Positions 63,996 to 64,000 of a DNA stretch of 64,000 nt are shown here, piece by piece (position 1 is the stretch's first letter; every line of letters begins with the position of its first letter). The stretch lies in NCBI RefSeq assembly GCF_900187065.1, contig NZ_LT906483.1, positions 806,001 to 870,000 of the forward strand. Direction: 5' to 3'. The position numbers and the translations under genes were made by a program. Under the pieces are notes generated by a model. That model worked only from the letters and a program-made list of their open reading frames with translations. It searched no databases and was not told where the DNA came from. The stretch comes from Mycolicibacterium thermoresistibile (GTDB taxonomy: Bacteria > Actinomycetota > Actinomycetes > Mycobacteriales > Mycobacteriaceae).

Positions 63996-64000
63996 CTGAA

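Overview
The window is high-GC DNA from an actinobacterium, most likely a Mycolicibacterium/Mycobacterium-type organism. Evidence for this: a DUF732 secreted protein, a Ddn-like F420-family protein, a LipC/LipM/LipO-type esterase, a PtpB-like phosphatase, two P450s with a [3Fe-4S] ferredoxin, heavy use of GTG starts, ATGA/TAATG overlaps, and IS481 and IS21 elements. No rRNA, tRNA or CRISPR array was seen.

Layout. 1-4.9 kb: an oxidative catabolic cluster (C-terminal part of a Rieske oxygenase, P450, ferredoxin, acyl-CoA synthetase, enoyl-CoA hydratase). 4.9-17.2 kb: housekeeping and envelope genes. These are a Mut7-C RNase, a Ddn-like protein, a CREST-type membrane hydrolase with an esterase, a Ser/Thr kinase whose outer domain is a solute-binding protein, a beta-propeller lipoprotein, a carotenoid oxygenase divergent from a TetR regulator over a twin palindromic operator, a second P450, a cyclase-type hydrolase remnant, a SodC lipoprotein with a Thr/Pro tail, and a coiled-coil membrane protein. 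17.4-26.7 kb: an accessory segment with an ADP-ribosylglycohydrolase fused to a tyrosine phosphatase, a decayed metallophosphatase, and one 2132-aa protein joining HEPN, transglutaminase-like, DUF4011, SF1 helicase, Vsr/MTES_1575-type nuclease and DUF3320 regions. That architecture belongs to known or predicted anti-phage families.

26.8-36.0 kb: a divergent polyol-utilisation locus (xylulokinase, mannitol/arabinitol-type dehydrogenase and zinc dehydrogenase on one side; SorC regulator and a four-gene ABC importer on the other). 36.2-42.8 kb: a lower-GC two-gene module, an SbcD/YhaO-like metallophosphoesterase followed by an SbcC/YhaN-like ATPase. Both genes are broken: the first by a one-base frameshift, the second by a 2645-bp IS21 element. 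Removing that element and one copy of its 5-bp target duplication restores a 928-aa reading frame. 43-49.4 kb: an HNH endonuclease, a zinc-finger protein, a methyltransferase and a TM0106/RecB-like nuclease-helicase.

49.4-64 kb: a second catabolic cluster. It holds an OYE/dienoyl-CoA reductase, an SDR, a PEP-utilising phosphotransferase, a DUF1214 protein, a PtpB-like phosphatase, an acyl-CoA ligase, a DUF35 plus thiolase/aldolase pair and an APH-type kinase. It ends with an IS481 element and a FadR-type GntR regulator. Four promoters here share an 11-bp near-palindrome (ACGTCTGACGT-like, core GTnnnAC), so the cluster looks like one regulon, probably controlled by that GntR protein. Ligase, SDR and kinase together suggest a route in which a hydroxyacyl intermediate is phosphorylated before elimination. 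That pathway is an inference.
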